Below are positions 54,776 through 62,769 of a stretch of 64,000 bases of DNA, in pieces. The position numbers and the translations under genes are program-made. Position 1 is the first letter of the stretch. Each line of letters starts with the position of its first letter. This DNA comes from Nostocoides sp. F2B08. GTDB lineage: Bacteria > Actinomycetota > Actinomycetes > Actinomycetales > Dermatophilaceae. The stretch lies in assembly GCF_009184895.1 (NCBI RefSeq), contig NZ_WESE01000001.1, positions 310,001-374,000 of the forward strand. Reading direction: 5' to 3'. Below the pieces are notes generated by a model. That model did no database searches and was not told the origin of the DNA. It saw nothing but the letters and a program-made list of their open reading frames with translations.

Positions 54776-55330
54776 GTGACGACCCCCGCCGAGCCGACGG
54801 ACGGCCCACGTCCGGCCGGGCGGACGAGCGACGCGCAGACCCTCCAGGCGCCGACCGTCGCCGTCACGGCGCTCCTCGCCGAGGCCGCCGGCAAGTCCGA
54901 CATCATGTGGGTCGAGGTGCCCGGCGAGCGGACGTTCCCGGTCTGGTATGCGTGGGTCACCGACCGCTTCTATGTCGTCTCGGGCGAGGGTGAACAGCTG
55001 CTCCCGGCACTGCCCGAGGTGGTTCGTCTGCTGCTGCGGTCCAAGGACACCGGTGGGCGACTGCTCACGGTGAACGCCACCGCTCATCGGCTCGCACCGC
55101 ATACCTCCTCCTGGGAGCAGGCCGTTGCGGCACTGATCGCTGAACGGCTCAATGCGACCGACGACCTGGCCGCCCGGTGGGCCGACTCCGGTCTGGTCCA
55201 TGCGCTGCACCCCTTCGGCGAGCCGCTCGAGGCGCCCGGCTCGCACGGGTCCGAGTCCGGCCGCGCGACGGTTCTGCCCGCGCGGACCACGACGGTCGGG
55301 TGGCGGCCCTGGCACGCCGGGCGGTCGTGA
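54776..55330 (+). CDS. Conserved hypothetical protein
   Basis: A 184-residue soluble protein without an enzyme motif I recognise. The central part (about 28-110) alternates beta strands and helices (FPVWYAWVTDRFYVVSGEGE; LPEVVRLLLRSKDTGGRLL), somewhat like a PNPOx-type split barrel; this resemblance is weak. A helix (SSWEQAVAALIAERL) follows. GTG 54776 is the only good start. It is divergent from the lyase operon and 86 bases upstream of the CBS-domain gene. Confidence 0.65.
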   Translation: MTTPAEPTDGPRPAGRTSDAQTLQAPTVAVTALLAEAAGKSDIMWVEVPGERTFPVWYAWVTDRFYVVSGEGEQLLPALPEVVRLLLRSKDTGGRLLTVNATAHRLAPHTSSWEQAVAALIAERLNATDDLAARWADSGLVHALHPFGEPLEAPGSHGSESGRATVLPARTTTVGWRPWHAGRS

Positions 55331-55416
55331 CCGATCGCGCCGGTTCGCACCGATGTTCGGCCGTCGGCGCGGCGCTGCGCCGGGGAAGGTCGGGGGGCGC
55401 TCGATAGGCTGAGACG

Positions 55417-56721
55417 GTGAGCACTCAGTCCCGTGTCTTCGTGGGCCGCCTGGCCGGACTCAGTGTCTTCGACCCTCTTGGCGACCAGGTCGGCAAGGTG
55501 CGCGACGTCGTCATCACGGCCTCGAGCCGACGCCCCCGAGCGATCGGGTTGGTGGTCGAGGTGCCGGGACGGCGGAGGGTGTTCCTGCCGATGACGCGCG
55601 TGACCTCCGTCGAGGGTGGTCAGGTCATCACGACCGGACTGGTCAACATGCGCAGGTTCGAGCAACGGACCAACGAGACCCTCGTCGTCGCCGAGATCTT
55701 CGAGCGCCAGGTGCGGGCCCGCACCGAGGACGGCGAGGTCATCGACGTCACCGTCGAGGACATCGGGATCGAGAAGCAGCAGAACCGCGACTGGGTGATC
55801 TCGCGGGTGTTCTGCCGGGTCGGTCGGCCGGCCACCTCGACCTTCACCCGGCTCACCCGCCGCAAGGGCGAGAGCTTCGTGGCGGACGTCGCCGACGTGA
55901 CCGGACTGCTCGACCAGAGCCGTGAGCAGAGTGTCGAGCGGCTGCTCGAGACCTACGCCGACCTCAAGGTCGCCGATCTCGCAGAGGTCATCCACGACCT
56001 GCCCCCCGCCCGCCGGGCCCAGGTGGCACAGGCCCTGGACGACAGCAAGCTCGCCGACGTTCTCGAGGAGCTGCCCGAGGACGACCAGGTGGAGATCCTC
56101 GCGGGCCTCGACGTCGAGCGTGCCGCCGACGCCCTGGAGGCGATGGAGCCCGACGACGCCGCCGACCTGCTTAACGAGCTCGACCCGCAGCAGGCCGAGC
56201 AGCTGCTCAGCCGCATGGAGCCGGATGACGCGGCGCAGATGCGGCGGCTGCGGGCCTACGACGACGAGTCCGCGGGCGGTCTGATGACCGCAGAGCCGCT
56301 TGTCCTCGGCCCCGAGGCGAGCATCGCCGAGGCCCTCGCCATGGTGCGCCGCGAGGAGATCTCACCGGCGACGGCAGCCGTCGTCTACGTGTGCCGGCCG
56401 CCGCTGGAGACCCCGACCGGCAAGTACCTCGGCCTCGTGCACATCCAGCGACTGCTGCGCGAGCCGCCGCACGCGCCGGTCGGTGCGATCCTCGACAAGG
56501 ACGTGCAGACGCTCGCTCCGGAGGATGCGCTCGGGAGGGTCACCCGCCTGATGGCGACCTACAACCACGTGTCTCTCCCCGTATGTGACACCGATGGTCG
56601 GCTGCTCGGCGCGGTGACCGTCGACGACGTGCTCGACCACATCCTGCCCGACGACTGGCGTGAGGACCGCCACGATGTGACCGAGGACCTCCCAGTCGTC
56701 ACGGGGGTCCAGGATGGCTGA
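55417..56721 (+). CDS. PRC-barrel/MgtE_N/CBS-domain protein without a channel domain
   Basis: A 434-residue soluble protein. Residues 1-85 and about 90-165 resemble PRC-barrel beta domains, 180-285 is the MgtE N-terminal superhelical domain (VIHDLPPARRAQ... LEELPEDDQVEIL), and two CBS domains cover about 285-415. In true MgtE magnesium channels a membrane domain follows; here none does. It may sense Mg2+ or nucleotides for a partner. The GTG follows TAGGCT (55405-55410) by 6 bases, suggesting a leaderless transcript. It overlaps the DUF1003 gene. Confidence 0.85.
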   Translation: MSTQSRVFVGRLAGLSVFDPLGDQVGKVRDVVITASSRRPRAIGLVVEVPGRRRVFLPMTRVTSVEGGQVITTGLVNMRRFEQRTNETLVVAEIFERQVRARTEDGEVIDVTVEDIGIEKQQNRDWVISRVFCRVGRPATSTFTRLTRRKGESFVADVADVTGLLDQSREQSVERLLETYADLKVADLAEVIHDLPPARRAQVAQALDDSKLADVLEELPEDDQVEILAGLDVERAADALEAMEPDDAADLLNELDPQQAEQLLSRMEPDDAAQMRRLRAYDDESAGGLMTAEPLVLGPEASIAEALAMVRREEISPATAAVVYVCRPPLETPTGKYLGLVHIQRLLREPPHAPVGAILDKDVQTLAPEDALGRVTRLMATYNHVSLPVCDTDGRLLGAVTVDDVLDHILPDDWREDRHDVTEDLPVVTGVQDG

Positions 56722-57271
56722 CCGCACCCGTATCGACCAGCCGCGTGAAGCGCGCAGCCTGCGGTTGCGCCGGCCATCCGGACTCACGAACGAAGCCTTC
56801 GGAATCATCGCCGAGAAGTTCGCCCGCTTCATGGGCACGCCTCAGTTCCTCATCGGGATGACGGTGTTCGTGGCGGTGTGGCTGATGTGGAACACCTTCG
56901 CCGCACCGGAGCTGCAGTTCGACCCTCGAGAGCTGAACTACACCCTCCTGACCCTGATCCTCTCCCTCCAGGCGTCCTACGCCGCGCCGCTGATCCTGCT
57001 CGCGCAGAACCGCCAGGACGACCGTGACCGGGTCGCGTTCGAACAGGACCGCATCCAGGCCGAGCGCAACCTGGCCGACACCGAGTTCCTGACTCGCGAA
57101 GTGGCCGCGCTTCGCATCGCGATTCGCGATGCCGCAACCCGCGACTTCGTCCGCTCCGAGCTGCGCTCGCTGCTCGACGAGATGGAGGAGCGGGGCCTGC
57201 AGGTGACGCCGGTCGCACCCCCAGAGGGCCGGAAACGGAGCGAGAACGGAGGCAACCCGGGCACGGCTTAG
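56714..57271 (+). CDS. DUF1003 membrane protein
   Basis: A 185-residue protein with two membrane segments (about 46-66 and 78-100), the family signature of DUF1003 (FMGTPQFLIGMTVFVAVWL; then FDPRELNYTLLTLILSLQASYAAPLIL) and a C-terminal coiled coil. It is probably the membrane partner of the preceding soluble MgtE_N/CBS protein, whose gene it overlaps by 8 bases; this pairing recurs in actinobacteria. Confidence 0.88.
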   Translation: MADRTRIDQPREARSLRLRRPSGLTNEAFGIIAEKFARFMGTPQFLIGMTVFVAVWLMWNTFAAPELQFDPRELNYTLLTLILSLQASYAAPLILLAQNRQDDRDRVAFEQDRIQAERNLADTEFLTREVAALRIAIRDAATRDFVRSELRSLLDEMEERGLQVTPVAPPEGRKRSENGGNPGTA

Positions 57272-57280
57272 CATGGAGAA

Positions 57281-58414
57281 ATGCCCGAGGTCACCCACGA
57301 CGCCCTGATCGCCGCCCTCAGCACGGTCGACGATCCCGAGATCCGCAAGCCCATCACCGAGCTCGGCATGGTCGACTCCGTTTCGGTCGACGAGTCCGGC
57401 CGGGTCGCGCTGACGATCCTCCTCACCGTCGCGGCGTGCCCACTCAAGGACACCCTGACGCGCGACTCGACCGCTGCTCTAATGAAGGTTCCCGGCGTGA
57501 CAGCCGTCGACGTCACGCTCGGCGTGATGAGCGACGAGCAGCGCGGTGCGCTGCGCCAGCAGCTGCGCGGTGGAGCGCCGGAGAAGGAGATCCCGTTCGC
57601 CAAGGCCGGCTCGCTCACCCGTGTGTATGCGGTGGCCTCGGGCAAGGGAGGGGTCGGCAAGTCCTCGGTGACGGCCAACCTCGCCGCCGCGATGGCCGCC
57701 TCGGGGTTGCGTGTCGGTGTCGTCGACGCCGACATCTACGGCTTCTCCATCCCGCGGATGCTCGGCGTCGAGCACCGGCCCACCCAGGTCGACGACATGA
57801 TCATGCCGCCCGTCGCGCACGACGTGAAGGTCATCTCGATCGGGATGTTCGTGCCAGGCAACCAGCCGGTGGTCTGGCGCGGGCCGATGCTGCACCGCGC
57901 GCTCCAACAGTTCCTCGCCGACGTGTTCTGGGGGGACCTCGACGTCCTGCTTCTCGACCTCCCGCCCGGCACCGGTGACGTCGCGATCTCCATCGCACAG
58001 CTCATCCCGACCGCCGAGATCCTCGTCGTGACGACACCGCAGCAGGCGGCCGCCGAGGTGGCCGAGCGGGCCGGCTCGATCGCGCTGCAGACTCATCAGC
58101 GCCTCGTCGGTGTCGTCGAGAACATGTCGTGGCTAGAGCTGCCCGACGGCAGCCGCCAGGAGATCTTCGGCTCGGGCGGCGGTCAGCAGGTCGCCGAGTC
58201 GTTGACCCGGTCCATCGGCGCTGAGGTCCCGCTGCTGGGCCAGATACCGCTCGACGTCCGGCTCCGCGAGGGTGCCGACACCGGTTCGCCTGTCGTCCTC
58301 TCGGATCCCACCTCCCCCGCGGCCGTCGCGCTGCGGGGAGTGGCCAAGGGCCTGTCCACCCGGGCGCGCGGCCTCGCCGGCCGCAGCCTCGGCCTCACCC
58401 CCGCCGGTCGCTGA
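57281..58414 (+). CDS. mrp: Mrp/NBP35-family Fe-S cluster carrier ATPase
   Basis: A 377-residue P-loop ATPase that carries and inserts Fe-S clusters. A DUF59-type N-terminal domain (about 5-95; STVDDPEIRKPI) precedes the deviant Walker A (GKGGVGKSSVTANLA near 123), Walker B (LLLDLPPGTGD) and VGVVENMSWLEL. The C-terminal CxxC of many Mrp proteins is not present; the last residues are basic. TAGCAT lies 6 bases before the ATG with GGAG in the spacer. Repeat array 2 starts just after its stop codon. Confidence 0.92.
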   Translation: MPEVTHDALIAALSTVDDPEIRKPITELGMVDSVSVDESGRVALTILLTVAACPLKDTLTRDSTAALMKVPGVTAVDVTLGVMSDEQRGALRQQLRGGAPEKEIPFAKAGSLTRVYAVASGKGGVGKSSVTANLAAAMAASGLRVGVVDADIYGFSIPRMLGVEHRPTQVDDMIMPPVAHDVKVISIGMFVPGNQPVVWRGPMLHRALQQFLADVFWGDLDVLLLDLPPGTGDVAISIAQLIPTAEILVVTTPQQAAAEVAERAGSIALQTHQRLVGVVENMSWLELPDGSRQEIFGSGGGQQVAESLTRSIGAEVPLLGQIPLDVRLREGADTGSPVVLSDPTSPAAVALRGVAKGLSTRARGLAGRSLGLTPAGR

Positions 58415-58423
58415 CGCGCCTCT

Positions 58424-58702
58424 GGCATGCCCGACGCGGCGCAGCGACGTCACCGGCATGCCGACCGCGCGACGTACCGCGCCCCTGGCATACCCGAACC
58501 CCAGGCTCACCCCACCGGCATGCCGACCGCGCGACATACCGCGCCCCTGGCATACCCGAACCCCAGGCTCACCCCACCGGCATGCCACCCGCGCGACATA
58601 CCGCGCCCCAGGCATACCCGAACCCCAGGCTCACCCCACCGGCATGCCACCCGCGCGACATACCGCGCCCCTGGCATACCCGAACCCCAGGCTCTGAACG
58701 AT
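58424..58702. repeat. Tandem array of a 62-bp palindromic unit (array 2)
   Basis: Four units with ATGC cores at 58458, 58520, 58582 and 58644 (exact 62-base period), preceded by a decayed unit near 58425 and ending in a truncated one. Each holds GGCATGCC, ACCGCGCGACATACCGCG and TGGCATACCCGAACCCCAGG. It fills the convergent gap between mrp and tatB. The first GGCATGCC to GGCATACCC distance and the flanking ACCGCG equal those of array 1, so the arrays are related but not identical. Non-coding. Confidence 0.93.
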
Positions 58703-58709
58703 GGCCTGC

Positions 58710-59141
58710 CTAGGTCGCGTCCGTATCCCAGGGCGTCGGGCGCTTCGGGTCGTAGCTGGTCGGGTCCAGATCCTCGGCCGCCACCGGCTCCGACGACCGT
58801 CGTCCGGCCACAGCCGCTGCTCCCCCGCCGGCCGCGGCGGCACCGACACCGGCTGCGGCATCCCGCACCGGAGCCGCGGCATCCTCGAGCGGCTCGACGA
58901 GCGCCTGACGCACGATACGTCGTGGGTCGTACTGCCGGGGGTCGTACTGCCGCCAGTTGATCTCCTGGTAGTCCGGCCCGAGCTGCTCCTTGAGCTGCCC
59001 CTTCGCCCCCTCGGCCATGACCCGCAGCTGGCGGATACCCCGAGCGAGCTTCGCCGCATACTCCGGCATCCGGGTCGGGCCCAGCACGATGATGGCGATC
59101 AGAATCAGCAGGAGGATCTCTCCGCCGTTGATTCCGAGCAT
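58710..59141 (-). CDS. tatB: Sec-independent translocase protein TatB
   Basis: A 143-residue TatB/TatA-family protein. The N-terminal membrane helix (GGEILLLILIAIIVLGPTRM) is followed by an amphipathic helix (YAAKLARGIRQLRVMAEG) and a long Ala/Gly-rich tail. It recognises twin-arginine precursors with TatC. Location next to htrA and sigE matches other actinobacteria. The start has no ribosome-binding site. Confidence 0.9.
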   Translation of the reverse strand: MLGINGGEILLLILIAIIVLGPTRMPEYAAKLARGIRQLRVMAEGAKGQLKEQLGPDYQEINWRQYDPRQYDPRRIVRQALVEPLEDAAAPVRDAAAGVGAAAAGGGAAAVAGRRSSEPVAAEDLDPTSYDPKRPTPWDTDAT

Positions 59142-59212
59142 GGGCGACCGACTTTCGCGTGGGTGGGACCGGCGACGCCACCGCGGCTTCGGCAGCCGCG
59201 GTGGCATCGCGG

Positions 59213-60763
59213 CTACGAGTCGGCGGAGCGACCTTGCAGTGTCATTGTGACATCCAGCTCGGCGGAGCCCCGCTGCACCTTCAGAGTGACCTGGTCACCG
59301 ACGCTCTGCGAGCGGATGGCGACGACGAGCTCGTCCGGGGTGGTCATCGGTCGGCCCTCGAACTCGAGGATGACGTCGCCCGCCTGCAGTCCGGCCTGGT
59401 CGGCCGGCCCACCCGGGGTGACCGAGGGCTGGTCGGCCTCACCCTCGGCGAGGATCTTGACGCCCTCACCCTGGTACTGCCGATCGAGGATGACGCCGAT
59501 GATCGGGTGCTCCGCGACGCCGGTGCGGATGAGCTGCTCCACGGTCTTGGCGACCTGGTCACTCGGGATCGCGAACCCGACGCCGATGTTGCCGCTCGTG
59601 CCGCCACCCAGCGCCGCCGTCGACGCGATCGCGCTGTTGACGCCGATGACCTGGCCGTCCATGTTGAGCAGCGGTCCGCCGCTGTTGCCGGGGTTGATCG
59701 CGGCATCGGTCTGGATGGCGTTGATGAACGACTGCTGCTCACCGCCACCCGGGCTGACCGGCCGGTTCAGGGCGCTGATGATGCCGGACGTCACGGTCGA
59801 GTCGAGACCCAGTGGGGCACCGACCGCGATGACGCCGTCACCGACGCGCACGTCCGCCGAGCTCCCCAGGGGCAGCGGCTCGAGGGTCACGCCGTCGACC
59901 GCGAGAACGGCGAGGTCGTACGAGGCGTCACGGCCGACGATGGTCGCGTCGTGACGCTGGCCGTCGGCGGTCTGGACGACGACCTCACCGCCGTCGACCG
60001 CCGCCTCGATGACGTGGTTGTTGGTCACGACGTGGCCCTGCTCGTCGAAGGCCCAGCCGGACCCCGACCCGCGACCGCCTTGTCCCTCGACATAGATGGT
60101 CACCACGCTGGGGAGGGCCCTGGCGGAGATGTTGGCGATGGAGCCCTGCGGACGGTCGGTGGCACCGGCGCCCGGCGTCGGCGCCGGAGCGGAGTACCCG
60201 TTGGGACCGAAGTTCAGGTAGTCGTTCGCTCCGAGCCACCCGCCCGTGATGCCGCCGAGTGCGCCGGCCAGCACAGCGGCGAGGGTCGCGGTCGTCAGCA
60301 TCGCGCCCCAGCCCGGACCCTTGCGCTCACGAGGCGGGGGCGGCGAGCCGTACGCATAACCCGGGCCGGGGTAGGCCGAACCGTGGGAGCCCTGCCCGGC
60401 CGCCGCATACTGGGCTGCGCCGCCGGGGTATGCGGTGGCCTGGCCCTCGTAGCTCCACACCGGAGCCAGGGGCTGGGCCGGGGCCGCCGGAGCGGCCTGC
60501 GCCTCGGAGTACACGGGGATCGCCTCGGTCGTCTCACCGCTGGGGGTCGACAGGTCGGCGCCGTGCGCGGAGTCCGAGTACTGCTCGGTGTCCTGCTCGC
60601 CGTACTGCTCGCCCACAGGGTGCGCGTCCACGCGCTCCGCGTTCGAGAACTGCATGTCGGGGTGCCGGCTTTCGGAGGGCTGCTCTCGCGTCTCGTCCCA
60701 GCCGGACTGCTCGGGGGCCGGTCCCTCGGGGTGCTGGTTGAAGTCGTTGTCGTCGTGGCGCAT
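59213..60763 (-). CDS. htrA: HtrA/DegP-type membrane-anchored serine protease
   Basis: A 516-residue S1C protease. A long disordered cytoplasmic N-terminus (1-150, Pro/Glu/Ser-rich) precedes a membrane segment (about 152-177) and the extracellular protease domain with catalytic His (VVTNNHVIE), Asp (YDLAVLAVD) and Ser (NPGNSGGPLL). A PDZ domain covers about 410-500 (VTPGGPADQAGLQAGDVIL). It degrades or refolds damaged envelope proteins. A GAAGGA ribosome-binding site precedes the ATG. It lies 111 bases downstream of sigE on the same strand. Confidence 0.93.
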   Translation of the reverse strand: MRHDDNDFNQHPEGPAPEQSGWDETREQPSESRHPDMQFSNAERVDAHPVGEQYGEQDTEQYSDSAHGADLSTPSGETTEAIPVYSEAQAAPAAPAQPLAPVWSYEGQATAYPGGAAQYAAAGQGSHGSAYPGPGYAYGSPPPPRERKGPGWGAMLTTATLAAVLAGALGGITGGWLGANDYLNFGPNGYSAPAPTPGAGATDRPQGSIANISARALPSVVTIYVEGQGGRGSGSGWAFDEQGHVVTNNHVIEAAVDGGEVVVQTADGQRHDATIVGRDASYDLAVLAVDGVTLEPLPLGSSADVRVGDGVIAVGAPLGLDSTVTSGIISALNRPVSPGGGEQQSFINAIQTDAAINPGNSGGPLLNMDGQVIGVNSAIASTAALGGGTSGNIGVGFAIPSDQVAKTVEQLIRTGVAEHPIIGVILDRQYQGEGVKILAEGEADQPSVTPGGPADQAGLQAGDVILEFEGRPMTTPDELVVAIRSQSVGDQVTLKVQRGSAELDVTMTLQGRSADS

Positions 60764-60874
60764 GGTGGTCCTTCGCGGGTGGCGGGCGTCTCAGTGGTGG
60801 ATCGTGAGGGGACGGTGGGGATGGGCCGGTACCCGGTCGGGCAGGGTCGCCCGCAGGATGTGCCGGCCTACGAC

Positions 60875-61453
60875 TCAGGACAGGCCTGGTGCGACCTGGG
60901 GGATGGGACGGGAGTGGCGTCCGCGGTCGCCGTCGTGACGGGGCGCACGGTGCGCGAGCGCGGTGCGCAGCTGGGCCCGGCCTCGGTGGATTCTCGAGCG
61001 GACGGTTCCGAGCTTGATGTCGAGGGCCTCGGCGACTTCCTCGTAGGTCAGACCTTCGATGTCGCAGAGCACCACCGCGGCCCGGAAGTGCGGCGGCAGT
61101 GCGTTGAGTGCCGCCTGGATGTCACCGTCGAGGTGGGTGTCGGAGTACACCTGCTCGGGGCTCGGCGATCGGCTCGGCAGGCGGGCGGCCCACTCGTCTG
61201 TGAGCGCATCGAAGCGGATCCGCTGTTTGCGGCGCATCTTGTCGAGGAAGACGTTGGTCGTGATCCGGTGCAACCAGCCTTCGAACGTCCCGGGCTGGTA
61301 CGTGTGCAGGGACCGGAACACCCGGATGAACACGTCGTGGGTGAGGTCCTCCGCGTCGTGGACGTTTCCGGTCAGACGGTAGGCCAGGCGGTACACGCGG
61401 GCGGAGTGCTCCTGGACGATCTCGTCCCAGGTGGGGGGAGTCCAGTCGGTCAT
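60875..61453 (-). CDS. sigE: ECF sigma factor SigE
   Basis: A 192-residue extracytoplasmic-function sigma factor. Region 2 (about 12-80) includes [17 protein letters not shown] and [12 protein letters not shown]; region 4 (about 115-170) includes [27 protein letters not shown] and [14 protein letters not shown]. It should direct envelope-stress genes such as htrA. GAGGA lies 8 bases before the ATG. The anti-sigma gene (rseA) found between sigE and htrA in mycobacteria is missing. Confidence 0.92.
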   Translation of the reverse strand: MTDWTPPTWDEIVQEHSARVYRLAYRLTGNVHDAEDLTHDVFIRVFRSLHTYQPGTFEGWLHRITTNVFLDKMRRKQRIRFDALTDEWAARLPSRSPSPEQVYSDTHLDGDIQAALNALPPHFRAAVVLCDIEGLTYEEVAEALDIKLGTVRSRIHRGRAQLRTALAHRAPRHDGDRGRHSRPIPQVAPGLS

Positions 61454-61510
61454 GGGGTTCGTCCTCGCAGTCGGCGGGTCGCGTCGTCGGATCCCTAGTC
61501 TCGACCTTGT

Positions 61511-61530
61511 ACCTGGGAGTCACCTGGGAG
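61511..61530. promoter_or_regulatory. 11-bp tandem repeats upstream of sigE
   Basis: ACCTGGGAG occurs at 61511-61519 and 61522-61530, an exact 11-base period (one helical turn). This is the pattern of tandem half-sites for OmpR-family response regulators. It lies about 60 bases upstream of the sigE start. The binding protein is unknown. Confidence 0.5.
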
Positions 61531-61636
61531 AACGATCCCAACCGCCTGCGGATCGGCCCGCCGCCTGATCTGGACTCTGCGGAGGCGCGGGAGGCCGGCG
61601 GCGGCGCGTCCACGGACACCGGTGGCGCGGTCGAAC

Positions 61637-61642
61637 TAGGCT
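61637..61642 (+). promoter_or_regulatory. Predicted -10 box of the O-methyltransferase gene
   Basis: TAGGCT lies 7 bases before ATG 61650 and no ribosome-binding site is present, suggesting a leaderless transcript. Confidence 0.5.
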
Positions 61643-61649
61643 GAGTCGC

Positions 61650-62282
61650 ATGACCTCGATCAAGCCGGCCAGCTGGACCTACGCCGAGGAGTTCGTCCCC
61701 GAGAGTGAGATCCACGAGCGCGCCAGGCTGCGCGGCTCGGAGCTCGGCGCGAGCGCCGTCGGGACCGGAACCGGCCCGGCTCTGCGGATGCTCGCGGCCG
61801 CCGCCCGGGCCATGTCGGTCTGCGAGATCGGCACCGGCGCCGGCTGTTCCGGGCTGTGGCTGCTCGAAGGCATGCCCGAGGGCGGCGTGCTGACGACGAT
61901 CGACCTCGAGGCGGAGCACCAGATCGCCGCCAAGGAGGCGTTCGCGGCGGCAGGTGTCCCGCACCAGCGGACACGTGTGATCACCGGACGGGCGCTCGAC
62001 GTCCTCCCCCGCATGACCGACGCCGCCTATGATCTCGTCTTCATCGATGCGGACAAGGCGGAGTACCCGGCCTATGCCGAGCACGGCATCCGGCTCCTGC
62101 GCAACGGCGGTCTGCTGGTGCTCGACAACATGCTCTGGGGGGACCGGGTCGCCGACCCAGCCGTCCGGGACGAGAAGACCGTGACGTTGCGGGGCCTGGG
62201 CAAGGACCTGCGCGAGCGCGACGACCTCATGTGCACGCTGCTCCCGGTCGGTGACGGTCTGCTGGTCGCGGTCAAGCGTTGA
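61650..62282 (+). CDS. SAM-dependent O-methyltransferase (Rv1220c-type)
   Basis: A 210-residue class I methyltransferase like catechol/caffeoyl-CoA O-methyltransferases. The SAM motif CEIGTGAGCSGLWLLEG is near residue 57, the acidic metal site is FIDADKAEYPAY near 130 and DNML near 155. Its substrate is unknown. It is divergent from sigE as in mycobacteria. Confidence 0.9.
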   Translation: MTSIKPASWTYAEEFVPESEIHERARLRGSELGASAVGTGTGPALRMLAAAARAMSVCEIGTGAGCSGLWLLEGMPEGGVLTTIDLEAEHQIAAKEAFAAAGVPHQRTRVITGRALDVLPRMTDAAYDLVFIDADKAEYPAYAEHGIRLLRNGGLLVLDNMLWGDRVADPAVRDEKTVTLRGLGKDLRERDDLMCTLLPVGDGLLVAVKR

Positions 62283-62388
62283 CGGTCCGACGACCATCTA
62301 CGGGACGACGACAGGTCGACACCGAGCCGACAGTGACCGACCGGACTGGTCGGCACGGGAAGCCCGACGAACGGCGGGGCGGTCCGAC

Positions 62389-62769
62389 CTACTCCGCACT
62401 CGCGGAGCCTGGACCGGCACCCCGGCGGAAGCCGGCCGGGCCTTCGGCGATGGCGACCACCTCGAAGTCCTCGATGACGTCCGGCGCGGTCCCGATGAGC
62501 TCGCTGCCGGGTGAGGTCGCAGCTTCCGACTCGAACTGGGACCGGAACTCGTCGCGGTCGCGAGCGGTGTCGAAGACATAGGTGCCCTCGAACCACTCCC
62601 CCTCCCGCATCCGCCACGTCTTGAAGGCGAGGCCGTCGAGGAACATGAAGCGGGCCATCGACGTCCCGACGACATACTCCCGCAGCTCGTCGGCGATAGA
62701 GCCGGGAGCGTCGGCGAGCGACCATCGCACGGCCAGGCCGTACCCCGCGTGCATCGATCCGGGATTCAT
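62389..62769 (-). CDS. YdhR-like monooxygenase-fold protein
   Basis: A 126-residue protein with the ferredoxin-like dimeric alpha/beta-barrel look of YdhR-type putative monooxygenases (GLAVRWSLADAP... FLDGLAFKTWRM... GTYVFDTARDRDEF). Function unproven. ATG 62769 overlaps the aminopeptidase stop codon by 4 bases, so the genes are translated together. The last 15 residues are a Gly/Ala-rich tail. Confidence 0.7.
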   Translation of the reverse strand: MNPGSMHAGYGLAVRWSLADAPGSIADELREYVVGTSMARFMFLDGLAFKTWRMREGEWFEGTYVFDTARDRDEFRSQFESEAATSPGSELIGTAPDVIEDFEVVAIAEGPAGFRRGAGPGSASAE

